Shown here one piece after another: positions 34,355-45,177 of a stretch of 64,000 nt of DNA. The position numbers and the translations under genes were made by a program. Within the stretch, counting starts at the first letter, position 1, and each line of letters opens with the position of its first letter. Under the pieces are notes generated by a model. That model searched no databases. It was not told the DNA's origin and was given only the letters and a program-made list of their open reading frames with translations. The stretch is from Arion vulgaris (Eukaryota > Mollusca > Gastropoda > Stylommatophora > Arionidae), in assembly GCA_020796225.1 (NCBI GenBank), contig CM036761.1:31632928-31696927 (forward strand). Reading direction: 5' to 3'.

Positions 34355-34556
34355 CATGACATATACTAGACGTCGCGTCAGTCACGGTAAACGAGTCGTC
34401 GATCTGCTATTCACCACTTATACATTCAGTAGTTTACCATTGCTTTCTGAACGGTTGTGTCTATTTTCACATTTCGTAAAATTCAACGGGAACTAATGTG
34501 CTTCCAAACACTACGCCACGGGGTTTGAACCAGGCACACTTGGGTTGTGATTGAGC
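34355..34556 (-). mobile_element. SINE family D
   Basis: Minus-strand copy: GGTTTGAACC (box B) near 34526, then the TTCAG...CTGAA hairpin near 34425-34455 and CGATCTGCTATTCACCACTT. Its tRNA-like head abuts the LINE array that follows. Confidence 0.8.
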
Positions 34557-34569
34557 TCTTTAACTTTAT

Positions 34570-36480
34570 GATCTTTCATCATCGTCAAGTAGCTTGTCCC
34601 CTCCTGAACTTGACTCCCATGAAAGCTGTCCTGAACAACTAAGTTCTGTGCAAGTTGACCGGCGTCAGCAGCAGTCATTCTCAGATCATCAATGGCATCT
34701 TTCACCCATCGTCTTCCTCTCATTCTTCTTCCAGACATCATTCTCTATAAAATTATCTTGGCTCCCATGAAAGCTGTCCTGAACAACTAAGTTCTGTGCA
34801 AGTTGACCGGCGTCAGCAGCAGTCATTCTCAGATCATCAATGGCATCTTTCACCCATCGTCTTCCTCTCATTCTTCTTCCAGACATCATTCTCTATAAAA
34901 TTATCTTGGCTCCCATGAAAGCTGTCCTGAACAACTAGGTTCTGTGCAAGTTGACCGGCGTCAGCAGCAGTCATTCTCAGATCATCAATGGCATCTTTCA
35001 CCCATCGTCTTCCTCTCATTCTTCTTCCAGACATCATTCTCTATAAAATTATCTTGGCTCCCATGAAAGCTGTCCTGAACAACTAAGTTCTGTGCAAGTT
35101 GACCGGCGTCAGCAGCAGTCATTCTCAGATCATCAATGGCATCTTTCACTCATCGTCTTCCTCTCATTCTTCTTCCAGACATCATTCTCTATAAAATTAT
35201 CTTGGCTCCCATGAAAGCAGTCCTGAACAACTAAGTTCTGTGCAAGTTGACCGGCGTCAGCAGCAGTCATTCTCAGATCATCAATGGCATCTTTCACTCA
35301 TCGTCTTCCTCTCATTCTTCTTCCAGACATCATTCTCTATAAAATTATCTTGACTCCCATGAAAGCAGTCCTGAACAACTAAGTTCTGTGCAAGTTGACC
35401 GGCGTCAGCAGCAGTCATTCTCAGATCATCAATGGCATCTTTCACCCATCGTCTTCCTCTCATTCTTCTTCCAGACATCATTCTCTATAAAATTATCTTG
35501 GCTCCCATGAAAGCAGTCCTGAACAACTAAGTTCTGTGCAAGTTGACCGGCGTCAGCAGCAGTCATTCTCAGATCATCAATGGCATCTTTCACCCATCGT
35601 CTTCCTCTCATTCTTCTTCCAGACATCATTCTCTATAAAATTATCTTGGCTCCCATGAAAGCTGTCCTGAACAACTAAGTTCTGTGCAAGTTGACCGGCG
35701 TCAGCAGCAGTCATTCTCAGATCATCAATGGCATCTTTCACCCATCGTCTTCCTCTCATTCTTCTTCCAGACATCATTCTCTATAAAATTATCTTGGCTC
35801 CCATGAAAGCAGTCCTGAACAACTAAGTTCTGTGCAAGTTGACCGGCGTCAGCAGCAGTCATTCTCAGATCATCAATGGCATCTTTCACCCATCGTCTTC
35901 CTCTCATTCTTCTTCCAGACATCATTCTCTATAAAATTATCTTGGCTCCCATGAAAGCTGTCCTGAACAACTAGGTTCTGTGCAAGTTGACCGGCGTCAG
36001 CAGCAGTCATTCTCAGATCATCAATGGCATCTTTCACCCATCGTCTTCCTCTCATTCTTCTTCCAGACATCATTCTCTATAAAATTATCTTGGCTCCCAT
36101 GAAAGCAGTCCTGAACAACTAAGTTCTGTGCAAGTTGACCGGCGTCAGCAGCAGTCATTCTCAGATCATCAATGGCATCTTTCACCCATCGTCTTCCTCT
36201 CATTCTTCTTCCAGACATCATTCTCTATAAAATTATCTTGGCTCCCATGAAAGCAGTCCTGAACAACTAAGTTCTGTGCAAGTTGACCGGCGTCAGCAGC
36301 AGTCATTCTCAGATCATCAATGGCATCTTTCACCCATCATCTTTCACTCATCGTCTTCCTCTCATTCTTCTTCCAGACATCATTCTCTATAAAATTATCT
36401 TCTCTATGCACTCATGCCGTTTGATGTGTCCGAAATATTTAATTTTCTTGATTATGGTTATTACAAAACAATAATCCACG
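34570..36480 (-). mobile_element. LINE 3' end containing an internal tandem amplification
   Basis: Read on the minus strand, 36480-36402 gives KKIKYFGHIKRHE, the same segment as IRHEGLEK at 23464. Then come twelve tandem copies of the following ~148 bp. The unique 3' end (QVQEGTSYLTMMKDHK and a GATGATGA run) lies at about 34610-34570. So the array sits inside one truncated LINE copy. Confidence 0.8.
34612..36401 (-). repeat. 148-bp array, 12 units, derived from a LINE tail
   Basis: Units begin GCTCCCATGAAAGC at about 34612, 34761, 34909 and then every 148 bp to 36241. They differ at only a few sites (GCTGTCC/GCAGTCC, CCCATCG/CTCATCG, TAAGTT/TAGGTT). On the minus strand each encodes MMSGRRMRGRRWVKDAIDDL, RMTAADAGQLAQNLVVQDSF, the LINE C-terminus. 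The last unit has an extra copy of the ATCTTTCACYCATC segment. The small ORFs here are these repeats. Confidence 0.95.
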
Positions 36481-36975
36481 AACATGTAATAAATATGGAC
36501 ATCATTCACTTTGTCTCGTTTATCACAGCTTGACATTTTCCATGCACGGTTTTATTAAACTAAACACCAGTTGCAAGATCTGTGTACATTTGAAGTGTTT
36601 AATTGACTCCAAAGGAAACAGTAATTAAGCTTATACTTGTATCTATTTTATTAGGAAGTGTCAAGTTCCCGGAGGCTTTGAGTTTATCTGGTAGGGTAAG
36701 TGATCTTAATTGTAGTTTGAGTACTTCAATGGTACTCATATTTACAATTGTCCCTGCTTACGTACTCCCACCGAGTTCTGTATTCACCGTGATATTTTGG
36801 AAATGATGTGTACGAATGTCAAGTTCTTCCGACTGATATTTTGAGAATAGTGCATTTTCTAGGAAACATCATCGAAATGTTTCACTTTCTATACTCATCT
36901 TCCTTATTGTTTATTCTAATGTGTAATGGAATCTACAGGAAAAAAGGACAATAGAAGACATGGCAGAACAATTAG
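36481..36975. other. Unassigned sequence
   Basis: A 67-codon plus ORF at 36603-36806 starts with a hydrophobic stretch but shows no domain. A GGTAAGTG splice donor-like site is at about 36694. Not enough to call an exon. Confidence 0.3.
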
Positions 36976-37430
36976 TTTGTTAGTTTGTTCCTTTCGTGCC
37001 AAAGGCGGCACATAGGGCAGAGGTTTTAGATCTCCATGTGATGCGGTTCGTTGCTAGCAATTGGAGATCTTGTATGGTTTTACATCCCAATAGTTTATTT
37101 TCTTGTTGGATGGTTCTTCGAAGAGTGGTCTTTGGTCTTCCACGTTTTCTTTTCCCAACTGGTGACCACATAAGGACTTGTCGATTTAGTCTCCTTTCGT
37201 CTGATCTAAGAACATGACCTAAATATTTCCACCTTCGTTTTCTTATAATATTTGATATGTTGGTGTGTTCTATCTCTCCTGTGTTGTTAGAAACGAAATC
37301 ACTCCATTTTACTTTCAATAATTTTCGTAGACATTTATTCTCAAAGCTGCCCAGTTTCTTATCAATTTTCTTTGTTGATTTCCAACTTTCACAACCGTAG
37401 GTCAGTACAGAAATCACACATGACCTAAAT
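36976..37430 (-). mobile_element. LINE C-terminal fragment (ATNRITW family), long open frame
   Basis: A 145-codon minus frame reads VLTYGCESWKSTKKIDKKLG, SFENKCLRKLLKVKWSDF, RRWKYLGHVLRSDERRLNRQ, RKRGRPKTTLRRTIQQENKL and ends near CAAFGTKGTN with a (TTAG)-like tail. No internal stop, so this is a young 5'-truncated copy. Sisters are at 11209 and 56455. Confidence 0.85.
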
Positions 37431-37496
37431 AATTGAACTTTTGTGCATATACTAAGGTCTTGAGATTGCCAGATATTTGTTGTTCATCTGATAAAT

Positions 37497-37548
37497 CTGT
37501 CTCTCTCCCTCTCTCTCTCCCTCTCTCTCTCTCTCTCTTTCTCTTGTC
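37497..37548. repeat. (TC)n microsatellite
   Basis: CTCTCTCC-rich run of about 50 bp. Confidence 0.9.
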
Positions 37549-37644
37549 TGTGATTTACTTAACACATACTACAGCAACAAGGGCTTCAACATTTTCTCTA
37601 TTCATATTTGTTGTATGTGTTGTGTTCCAGATGGGTATGAAGTG

Positions 37645-37785
37645 AGAGCCGCAGTAGTAGTTCCTAGTTAACTAGCTTCTTAGGATAGGGTCGGGTTCAA
37701 TTTCACAGTGGGTGTAGAATTGTTTTTACCCTGTGACTGCTCTCAGGACGACCCAGCATCAATTTGGTGCCAGCAAATGAACTTG
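37645..37785 (+). mobile_element. SINE family F, 5' part
   Basis: GAGAGCCGCAGTAGTAGTTC, then GGGTTCAATTTC (box B) and GTGACTGCTCTCAGGACGAC. Cut off by a family B SINE in the opposite orientation. Confidence 0.55.
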
Positions 37786-37791
37786 AAATTC

Positions 37792-37945
37792 TTCTTCTTC
37801 TAACGCTCCATATCAACCACTTGTTAACCATTCTGTGTGATGTGTATATGCACAGTGTGTAAGTTATGCGCCTACAAGTAGGCCAGCACATCTGATTTAT
37901 GCGATGCTTTTTATTTACTAGCCCTGGCACCACATAGACGTCACT
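37792..37945 (-). mobile_element. SINE family B with internal deletion
   Basis: Has the 3' end (CTTCTTCTTCTAACGCTCCA on the plus strand), the TACAAGTAGGCCAGCACATC segment and the CCCTGGCACCAC start, but the central GTCGTAAGAGGCGACT domain is missing. Confidence 0.7.
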
Positions 37946-38650
37946 TGGAAGTAAAGGCAGAAACTATAGTCAAAGAGTCGTAATTCACATAGTTGGCATC
38001 GTCTTTTACATTCCTCACAACGTTCTCCTCATATATGTTCAATAAGTATGGGGACAAAATACATTCCTGTCGTACCCACTATTGAATCTCGAACCGCCCG
38101 AGTGGTTACCGGGGCCTAAATTTGGGGTGTAAAGAATAGAACCACTGTTACCTACCATACATGTCGTAAGAGACGTCTAAGGAGGTTTGGCTGAAATCGG
38201 ATGCATGTGTTCTAAACGTGTAGAAGTCTATGCGTTTAGGGGCCTACCAAATCAATGTGCAACGTATACACGTTCTTGGCAAAGATCAAACATATCACAA
38301 AAAGTGATTAAAATTGGTCGTAAAGAACGAACACAAAGAAGAAGAATCTCGAACCATTCAGATATTTCACCTCCTATTTTAATGGTTGCCTATTGTTCGT
38401 GGTATAGAGATTCTATGAGTTGTATTATGTATGTTGGAAAATGCATGTCTTTCAATGATGTTCCACATTTTCTGGTGTTGTATATGGTCAAAGCCTTGCT
38501 ATAGTCTATGAAACATGCATGCAGGTCTATGTTGTATTCTCTGCATTTCGTGATAATGAGTCTCCTGCTACAAGTATGGTCTCTAGTGTCTCTACCTCTT
38601 CTGAAACATGGAAGTTGTCCACATGATCCATCGTGTACCGACAACCAATG
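37946..38650 (-). mobile_element. LINE reverse transcriptase fragment, interrupted by a SINE
   Basis: On the minus strand, 38644-38360 has FRRGRDTRDHTCSRRLIITK and CREYNIDLHACFIDYSKALT, the first RT palm motif, then HFPTYIIQLIESLYHEQ. After the SINE it continues with GTACGACAGGAATGTATTTT (QGCILS region) down to about 37946. It is closely related to the plus-strand copy at 38935-40258 and points the other way. Confidence 0.8.
38096..38343 (+). mobile_element. SINE family A inserted in a LINE
   Basis: Full-length: GCCCGAGTGGTTACCGGGGC, CATGTCGTAAGAGACGTC, GAAATCGGATGC, ending AACACAAAGAAGAA. A perfect 12-bp TSD, GAATCTCGAACC, lies at 38084-38095 and 38344-38355. The host LINE sequence joins exactly across one TSD copy. 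Confidence 0.95.
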
Positions 38651-38705
38651 AGTATACCTGACACCATATTATCATATATGCCATATGGTATAAAAGTGGT
38701 TTCTT
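38628..38705 (+). mobile_element. SINE family F, 3' end fragment
   Basis: CATCGTGTACCGACAACCAA, then GGTATAAAAGTGGTTTC corresponds to the end of family F at 24822 (CATCGTGTGCCGACGGTCAA). Confidence 0.55.
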
Positions 38706-38934
38706 AAGAAAAAGAAGAAGAGTATGAAGTGTCTGTAATTTCATATTTCTAGCCCCCAAGTATGCTAGAGGCTTGAGGAAATATTTCTTTGCTCACTTGT
38801 TGAACTACGCGTGTTCGAAATTAACCCACACTCCTGTTTTGTCCTATTTGATAAGCGAAAGTTCTACAGTTTTTTCTAGTTCGGCATAACGTTGAAGAAT
38901 AACGGACGTCCTCTTACAGTGACCGAAATAGAAA

Positions 38935-40258
38935 CCTCCTAGCGAAACCTGAAACTATTCATCAAATACAGAAGTATTGCCTTTATAAGTCATGCCAGAA
39001 AAAACCTACTAAGAATCATCATGAAGAGGATGGAACAAAAATTAGAAGATGAAATACACGAAACACAAGCAGGTTTCAGAAGAGGTAGAGACACTAGAAC
39101 CATATTTTTTTAGCATGAGACTCATTATCACGAAATGCAGAGAATACAACATAGACCTACATTCATGTTCCATAGACTATAGCAAGGCTTTCGACCATAT
39201 ACAACACCAGAAAATGTGAAACATCATGAAAGACATGCATTTTCCAACACACATAATACAACTCTTAGAATCTCTATACCACGAACAACAGGCAACCATT
39301 AAAATAGGAGATGAAATAGCTGAATGGTTCGAGATTCAAAAAGGGGTACGACAGGGATGTATTTTGTCCTCATACTTATTCAACATATATGCGGAGAAAA
39401 TTATGAGGAATGTAAAAGACGTTGCCAACTATGTGAATTACGACCCTCTCACTATAGGCGGCAAATGCATACCAGAGCTTAGATACGCAGACGTCACAGT
39501 ATTATTATCCACCAGCAAAGAGGGTTTGGAAAACCTAATCATGACGACCAAGAAACATAGTGAAGACCAACACCTATATTTGAATACACAAAACACAAAA
39601 ATAATATCAACTGACAAAGCAAAAGGTTCACATAACATCCAAATAAGCAATGAAGAACTTCAATCTGTAGAGAGCTACGAATACCTGGGCTCAATAATTA
39701 ACATTAACGGCGACTGTTCCAAAGAGATCTCAAGAAGATTGCCAATAGCAATCAGGAAGTTGAACACTATGAAGTACATGTGGCAAAGCACCAGCAAAAT
39801 CTTAAAATTAAAAATATTGAGACCAAGCATTTTTCCAGTGGCTACTTATGGTTGTGAATCATGGACCATTTCACAAACAGTAAGAACGAAAATCCAATCC
39901 TTCGAAACTAAATGCTACAGAAAGATCCTTCGAAAACCATGAAGCGAAAAAAAAGAAAGAACAATGATGTCCTGATAGAACTAAATGTTAAAGAGAATTG
40001 GCTAATAAACAACATACTACACAGAAAAATTAGATACTTTGGTCACATCAAGTGTCACAATGGCCTGGAGAGAACAATATTAGAGGGCATGGTCACAGAA
40101 CGCAGAGGCAGACCAAGAAGAAGATTGCTACAGGATATTAAAGAAACCATGAATATGACCATCGACGAAGTGGGTGAACTGGCTAGAGACAGGGTGAATT
40201 TGAGATGCTTTGCAAAGAGAGCAACGTCATATAAAGGATACGCACCTTTGTGAAGGTG
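38935..40258 (+). mobile_element. LINE reverse transcriptase copy, largely readable
   Basis: Reads KLEDEIHETQAGFRRGRDTR, then CREYNIDLHSCSIDYSKAFD (palm aspartate), and a long frame at 39226-39942: WFEIQKGVRQGCILSSYLFN, ELRYADVTVLLSTSKEGLEN, VESYEYLGSIININGDCSKE, VATYGCESWTISQTVRTKIQ. The catalytic box is YADV, so one essential aspartate is lost. The next frame (39912-40253) has KIRYFGHIKCHNGLERTILE, RRGRPRRRLLQDIKETMNMT and ends FAKRATSYKGYAPL. Two or three frameshifts and a stop separate the frames. Inactive, but much younger than the copy at 3085. Confidence 0.85.
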
Positions 40259-40860
40259 AGTTAGTGTTGTAGATTCACCTCTATTACTTGAATCAGGTGC
40301 ACGTCCTTTATTGCGATATCAGAGATCTACGATAGACAGCTGCAATATCACGAGCAGATTTAACTACAACTACTACGACATAGCACTCAAACTCTTAGAT
40401 TCTTGTATCTATTATTTGAAGTCTATGCTCACTAATACATTGGGTATGTTGTGCTGACATATGTGAACGAGTAAATGGTTTGATTTCAAAGAAGAGTTAA
40501 AAAAAAAAAAAGCAAGTGGTGTGGTATTGGTTCCCTGTGGTGTGGTATTGGTGCCCTATCTACCCACACCACTTTACCCCTAACAATTTTCCTCTCGCAG
40601 GACAACCTGTCCCATTAGATATTCTATGAAATGTACCACTTTAAGCAGTACCAAGAAACAGCCAGTTGCTGAATACCCCCCTTGTACTAATCAACATGCA
40701 ACATGTAGAACACATGTATTTTCAAGGTCAGAAGCCGGATCCGTGACACTCTCAAGCAGGGTTACCCCAAATCTAAAATTAGCATTTTGGAAACTTGTGT
40801 TAGTTTTTTATTAGCAAATAAAAATAAATGTTTTAGCGACTAACGGTCTATTTTGACGTG
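40259..40860. other. Unassigned sequence
   Basis: Contains an A12 run near 40500 and a tandem pair of TGGTGTGGTATTGGTNCCCT at about 40515-40555. No gene recognised. Confidence 0.35.
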
Positions 40861-40878
40861 GGCAAGTAGGTCAAATCA

Positions 40879-41096
40879 GCGCATGCGCAAAGTTATGAAA
40901 ACTAAGTGGTTTTCCTTAAATGGTTGTTGAACCTGCTATAAAAAGCTGTCAACTTTCCAACCAAAAAATAATTAAGAGTTATCACACTACAGAATTACTA
41001 CTGTCCCATATCAGAGTTATATCAGTCTGTAAGAGTTGTGCGTGCAGTAGCTATAGACTGGCTCTCATGGACTCTACTGTTTGAACTACAAATATG
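40879..41096 (+). promoter_or_regulatory. Promoter-like region with possible noncoding first exon
   Basis: The perfect palindrome GCGCATGCGC (40879-40888) matches the core of NRF-1-type sites. It is followed 49 bp later by TATAAAAAG (40937-40945), a good TATA box. A start site would be expected near 40967. From there to a splice donor-like GTATGT at 41097 lies a ~130-bp segment with a short upstream frame (MDSTV). It could be the 5' untranslated exon of the gene whose exons start at 48026. This is inference from motifs alone. Confidence 0.35.
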
Positions 41097-41339
41097 GTAT
41101 GTTATAAAGCTGTATTAAAAGTTAATTTGCGTTTTTAATTGTGGAATTTAAGCGCTAAAATGTTTTAGCAAAAAGGTTAGTAAAATTAATTTAAATAAAC
41201 TTGTGCAAATAAAATGTTAGCGAATAAAAAGTCTATGTGTGATAGATGACCAAATAGAATCGCTGTGATTCTTTTGAAGTTGTTACTAAATAAAATAGTT
41301 ATTACTAATTTCTTCTTTAATCGGCATTTTGTTTCTTTT

Positions 41340-41625
41340 TAGTCTGCGTTTCTTCTTTATTCAAATCATATTTTGCATCACAGTGGCAGGATAAGATATT
41401 TCTAAAACGGGCTTTTGTGTGCGCTTCATAACTAGGGATTTTCGCCGTATCTGGTATCTCTGAGATTCACCTTTTGCGTGGATGACCGTTTGCTTTGTAT
41501 CTACTGTGTCGGAGTGAAATTGCTCTTTGGGGCTCACTGTCTTATTGTAGTCTGTTTATGTGGCCAAACCATTTGATTTTTTGTTTCTTGATAAAGTTCA
41601 ATACTGATGTGTTGTTACTGAAATG
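41340..41625 (-). mobile_element. LINE 3' fragment
   Basis: GTGTGCGCTTCATAACTAGG, TCTACTGTGTCGGAGTGAAA and TATGTGGCCAAACCATTTGA match 9640-9800 and 11015. Minus-strand LINE tail of the NQQIxWFGH type. Confidence 0.5.
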
Positions 41626-41978
41626 ATACGTTCTTTAAAGTTATGTATTTTCTTTAGAGTGTCGTCTGATGTTGAGTTATGTAACTTGCTGGACTGAAAG
41701 TCTAATGTCGAGCTATTTTTATATCTGCATGCTTGCAAACATTTCTGTTGTGTATACCTCATGCAAGGTAGTATTCGATTACATTGTGTATATCATAGTT
41801 ACGCTAGCATGTTGTTAAGTTTCGTACAACTTTGTAAGAATGCAGTATGTGAAGTTTTGTTTATATTCAGTTAGCTATTTATCTTTGATGTTCTGTAAAC
41901 TTTTATGTGTTGCTTTGCTGTTACGTTTTATTTGCGGTGTATGCTAATCGGGTTTCATATTCTGTATACTTTTGTATG

Positions 41979-42240
41979 TTAGCCGGTTGTTCTTCTTTCT
42001 TGTTCTTCCTTTCTTACTTTGCATCCACTGTATGGGAGTAACGTTGTTCTTTGATGCACACTGTCTGTTGGTAATCTGCTTATGTGGCCGAACCATTTAA
42101 TTTGTTGTTTATTTATGAAGTACAGTACCCACTTTTTTCCTAATTCTTCATTTCCAAACCGGTCTCTTCTTGATTTTCCCATCATTCTGCGTATACATTT
42201 AATCTCCGTTGTGACTATTCTTTTTTTGATCGTTTGATGT
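41979..42240 (-). mobile_element. LINE C-terminal fragment
   Basis: The minus frame reads RRDRFGNEELGKKWVLYFIN, KQQIKWFGHISRLPTDSVHQ, the xxQLxWFGHxxRM segment of LINE C-termini. It is a second copy of the family seen at 41340. Confidence 0.6.
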
Positions 42241-42575
42241 CAGGGTCTAAGTTTGAAAATGAAAGCATAATCTGGGGAGAAAGATTGTGTTGAACAATGC
42301 CGGTTTAGTGTTCAAGGTGACATGTTTGCATTTCAAAATTGGTATCATTTGTCCTATGATTTGATTTGCTTTAGTGCATCTAAGTTGGATTTCTTTTATT
42401 ATTATATCATTTGCTAAATATAATGCTCACCAGTTATGTAAAGTCTTTCGTGTGTATTAATGGGTGTTTGTCGATGTAGATACTGGTAGCGTTTTCCTCT
42501 CTAGCGAATGTTATTACATCGATTTTGTCGATGCTTATTCTCAGCCACCTTTTAAGTTTTGTATATCTCTGTGTG

Positions 42576-42770
42576 TTATGTATATATATCATCATCAAAT
42601 AGCTTGTCCTGAGCAGAACTTTGCCACTCCAACAGTCCTCCGGAAATTCTTTCTCTCATATTTACCGCCTCTGCAGCCGTCATGTTCCAACCATCAGTTA
42701 CATGCTGAATCCATCTTCTCCGTGGTCTTCCTCTTCTTCTCTTTGCCGGTATGCTTCCTTCCATGATGGT
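42576..42770 (-). mobile_element. LINE 3' tail (TAAEAG family)
   Basis: Minus frame: EGSIPAKRRRGRPRRRWIQH, VTDGWNMTAAEAVNMRERIS, WQSSAQDKLFDDD, ending in ATGATGATATA. Open throughout. Same tail as 23464-23692. Confidence 0.85.
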
Positions 42771-42814
42771 CTTCTACCTATATTTTTTTCCACGATCCAG
42801 AAGCACTTGAACTC

Positions 42815-42905
42815 TCAGTTCTTCGGTTTGGTACCATGGACATCGTAACCCTTCGGCTCGGTACCATGGACATCGTGACCCTTCGGTTCGGGGCCACGAA
42901 CATCA
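42815..42905. repeat. 30-bp tandem repeat, 3 units
   Basis: Three units of CCTTCGGYTCGGTACCATGG, ACATCGTGAC, the third more diverged. Confidence 0.75.
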
Positions 42906-42933
42906 TGAATCTGGGGAACCTGTGACTTTACTG

Positions 42934-43016
42934 CCAGCCCGCGGAATTGAACCCGCACTCACAGAGGGATTGTCACCCGCAGTCCAACGCGTTCCCAACA
43001 CACTGGGCAGGCGGGC
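42934..43016 (-). other. tRNA-like sequence (SINE head or pseudogene)
   Basis: On the minus strand: GCCCGCCTGCCCAGTGTGTT, GGGAACGCGTTGGACTGCGG, GTGACAATCC, then GCGGGTTCAATTCCGC and GGGCTGG. It has a good box B (GGTTCAATTCC), a plausible box A, and a pairable acceptor stem (GCCCGC/GCGGGC). The arms between fit poorly and no 3' CCA-type context or terminator T-run is certain, so a SINE head or pseudogene is likelier than a working tRNA. Confidence 0.5.
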
Positions 43017-43019
43017 CTT

Positions 43020-43539
43020 CATATATATACTCGTATATATAAACATACCCACACACACACTAACTTTCAAGACGATTCGCACCTATTTACATGATTATGT
43101 GAAATGAAAACATACAAGAAAAATTATCTGCATTTTTCATGCGAGTTGTTGCTATGAATCACAACATATTACTTGTGGACGTACAACTGCATGTCTCCCG
43201 CGTGTCTCACTGTGAGAGAAATAAGTTATTCATGCATGCAATTGATATGAATATGTGTAATAGTGTTGTCTAGTACAATCTGATACTGACACAGCGTGTA
43301 GTGCTGTAAACATTGTAAACTTTACGCATCCTTAATATCTAGAGGTATTATTGAGTACAAACAATGCACATGTAGAAATGTCATGTTAAATGTTTCAAAT
43401 AACACATCTCTCATTTAGTTGTGTGAGAGGATGGTCTCTGCGAACCAGTGCTATCCAAAGTTTTCATTTATTCGGGCGAATCTGACTAATGACTATGGAG
43501 ACGCAGGTGCCCTGTGGCCATTGCAATAATATTACTAAT
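43020..43539. other. Unassigned sequence
   Basis: TA and CA runs at the start, then no recognisable element. Confidence 0.3.
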
Positions 43540-43552
43540 AATAATAATAAGT

Positions 43553-43809
43553 CTTCTTCTTCTTCTTTGTGTTCGTTCTTTACGACCAATTTTAATCACT
43601 GTTTGTGATATGTTTGATCTTTGCCAAGAACGTGTATACGTTGCACATTGGTTTGGTAGGCCCCTAAACGCATAAGACTTCTACACGTTTAGGACACATG
43701 CATCCGATTTCAGCCAAACCTCCTTAGTCGCCTCTTACGACATGCACGGCAGGTAATAGTGGTTCTATTCTTTACACCCCAAATTTGGGCCCCGGTAAGC
43801 ACTCGGGCG
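43553..43809 (-). mobile_element. SINE family A, full length
   Basis: Minus-strand copy with all landmarks, from GCCCGAGTGCTTACCGGGGC to the AAGAAGAAGAAG tail. TSD AATAATAATAAGT lies at 43540-43552 and 43810-43822, in simple sequence but 13 bp long. Confidence 0.9.
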
Positions 43810-43984
43810 AATAATAATAAGTAATATTAATTGTAACAGGAATAACATTAATATCAGATGAAAATTAACTGCAAGTTTAATTTTGTTAATATTGTACTTA
43901 CGTGAAAAAATACTGCTATTTTTAAACATATTTTTGAAATTAATATTATCATTAACGTTAAAGCCGTAAGATTAGACTAAGACG

Positions 43985-44585
43985 CTAAGGATGTATCACA
44001 CGTGCCAAGGAGCCGCCAGCGCTGCTGTAGACGTTCATGTACGGAGCTTGTCTCTAGCTTCTAAAACACTAAGATATTGGAGCACACATAGTTACTCACG
44101 GAATTGCAATGATGATTGTCCAATCAATCAATCAATCACACTAAGATACTTGGGTCTCGTGTCTGTGACGTGGAGGTAAGGTAAGAAGCTATTCAGTTCG
44201 TTCCCCCCGTGGAACGATCAGAATATTTGTCCAGAGATCACTAATCTCAGTGTAGGTGAGATCGTGTTCTATTGCAGGTAGACGAAAACATTTGTAGGTA
44301 CTGTTCTCAAGTTTACTATGTTAAAAAAAAACGCTTGTCAGTTGAAAATCTATGGGAGTTGATTGCAAAGCTGTTTCCTGTGCAATATTCATTACAACTA
44401 TAGAAAAACCTTTCAACAAGATTTACACAATCTTAAAAATTGCATTGGGTACCCTCGCCTGTGCTAAAAAGCTAATGTACTGGTGCTGAGATATTTATAT
44501 GCAAGAAAGATATTGAAGCACACATAGTTATTGGCCAAAGTTCAGTGATATAATCCATTCAATCAATCAATCAATCAATCAATCA
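43985..44585 (+). mobile_element. Two retroelement 3' ends with (AATC)n tails
   Basis: 44070-44138 and 44500-44585 both read GGAGCACACATAGTTA or GAAGCACACATAGTTA, followed about 30 bp later by CAATCAATCAATCAATC. The longer copy starts about 44180 (TCGTTCCCCCCGTGGAACGA). A relative lies at 57785-58245. Short 3' tandem tails are typical of CR1/L2/RTE-like LINEs and the SINEs they mobilise. Confidence 0.6.
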
Positions 44586-44607
44586 ACTCGCTTTCACGGC
44601 TGTGTGT

Positions 44608-44850
44608 TGACAGGGCTCCTAAGGGGAGGAAAGAATAGTCATACTGCGACCAACAAGGCATGTCGTAAGAGGCGACTGGGGTAGGGGCCTAGGAAAGCTA
44701 CTCTAGTAAACAACAAAGATCGAATGTCCTTGCCTTCATGTAGGCACATAACTGGCATAACGTACAATCGCTCTTATGCTCAGATCGCATACAAATCACA
44801 AATAGTGGTTAACACGTGGTCAATATGGAGAATTCGAAGACGAAGAAGTT
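44608..44850 (+). mobile_element. SINE family B
   Basis: GGCATGTCGTAAGAGGCGAC, GGGGCCTAGGAAAGCTACTC, GTGGTTAACACGTGGTC, tail TTCGAAGACGAAGAAG. A small internal deletion removes the CATCGCAGAAATCGG segment. Flanks TCGCTTTCA and TCGCTTCCA may be the TSD. Confidence 0.85.
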
Positions 44851-45177
44851 CGCTTCCATAGATCTTTGTTTGTTACTAGGACAAAGGTATCATTCAGCAG
44901 TAGGTGTCCGACCTTGCCGTCAAGCTTTTCATGAATGGGAACAATTCAATGAAGATTCGAGTTTTCCTGGTGTAGCTTACACAGTTGTGTAATATTGTCC
45001 CTGGTGTCTAGTGTGTACTAGACATGCTTTTCTATACAGTTTCTCCGTCTTGATTTAAATATGATTTAAAATTGTTACAATACAGCCTTGTATTAAAATA
45101 AATGAGAAACACTTTACCAGTAACAAGTTATTCTTCCGATGTAGAATATTGTTTTTTATTGTTTGTTATTTGCAGAT

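Noticed and set aside
34511..36221. A series of identical 66-codon ORFs that could look like a multigene family
   Set aside because: They are the 148-bp units of a LINE C-terminus, overlapping at fixed spacing.
34612..36401. Regular repeats as a CRISPR array
   Set aside because: Units are contiguous with no unique spacers and the DNA is eukaryotic.
36603..36806. Small secreted or membrane peptide with hydrophobic start
   Set aside because: A single short ORF in AT-rich DNA without splice support; hydrophobic runs are expected by chance there.
42934..43016. Functional tRNA gene on the minus strand
   Set aside because: Box B and the acceptor stem look fine, but the anticodon and D arms fit poorly. 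Kept only as a tRNA-like feature.
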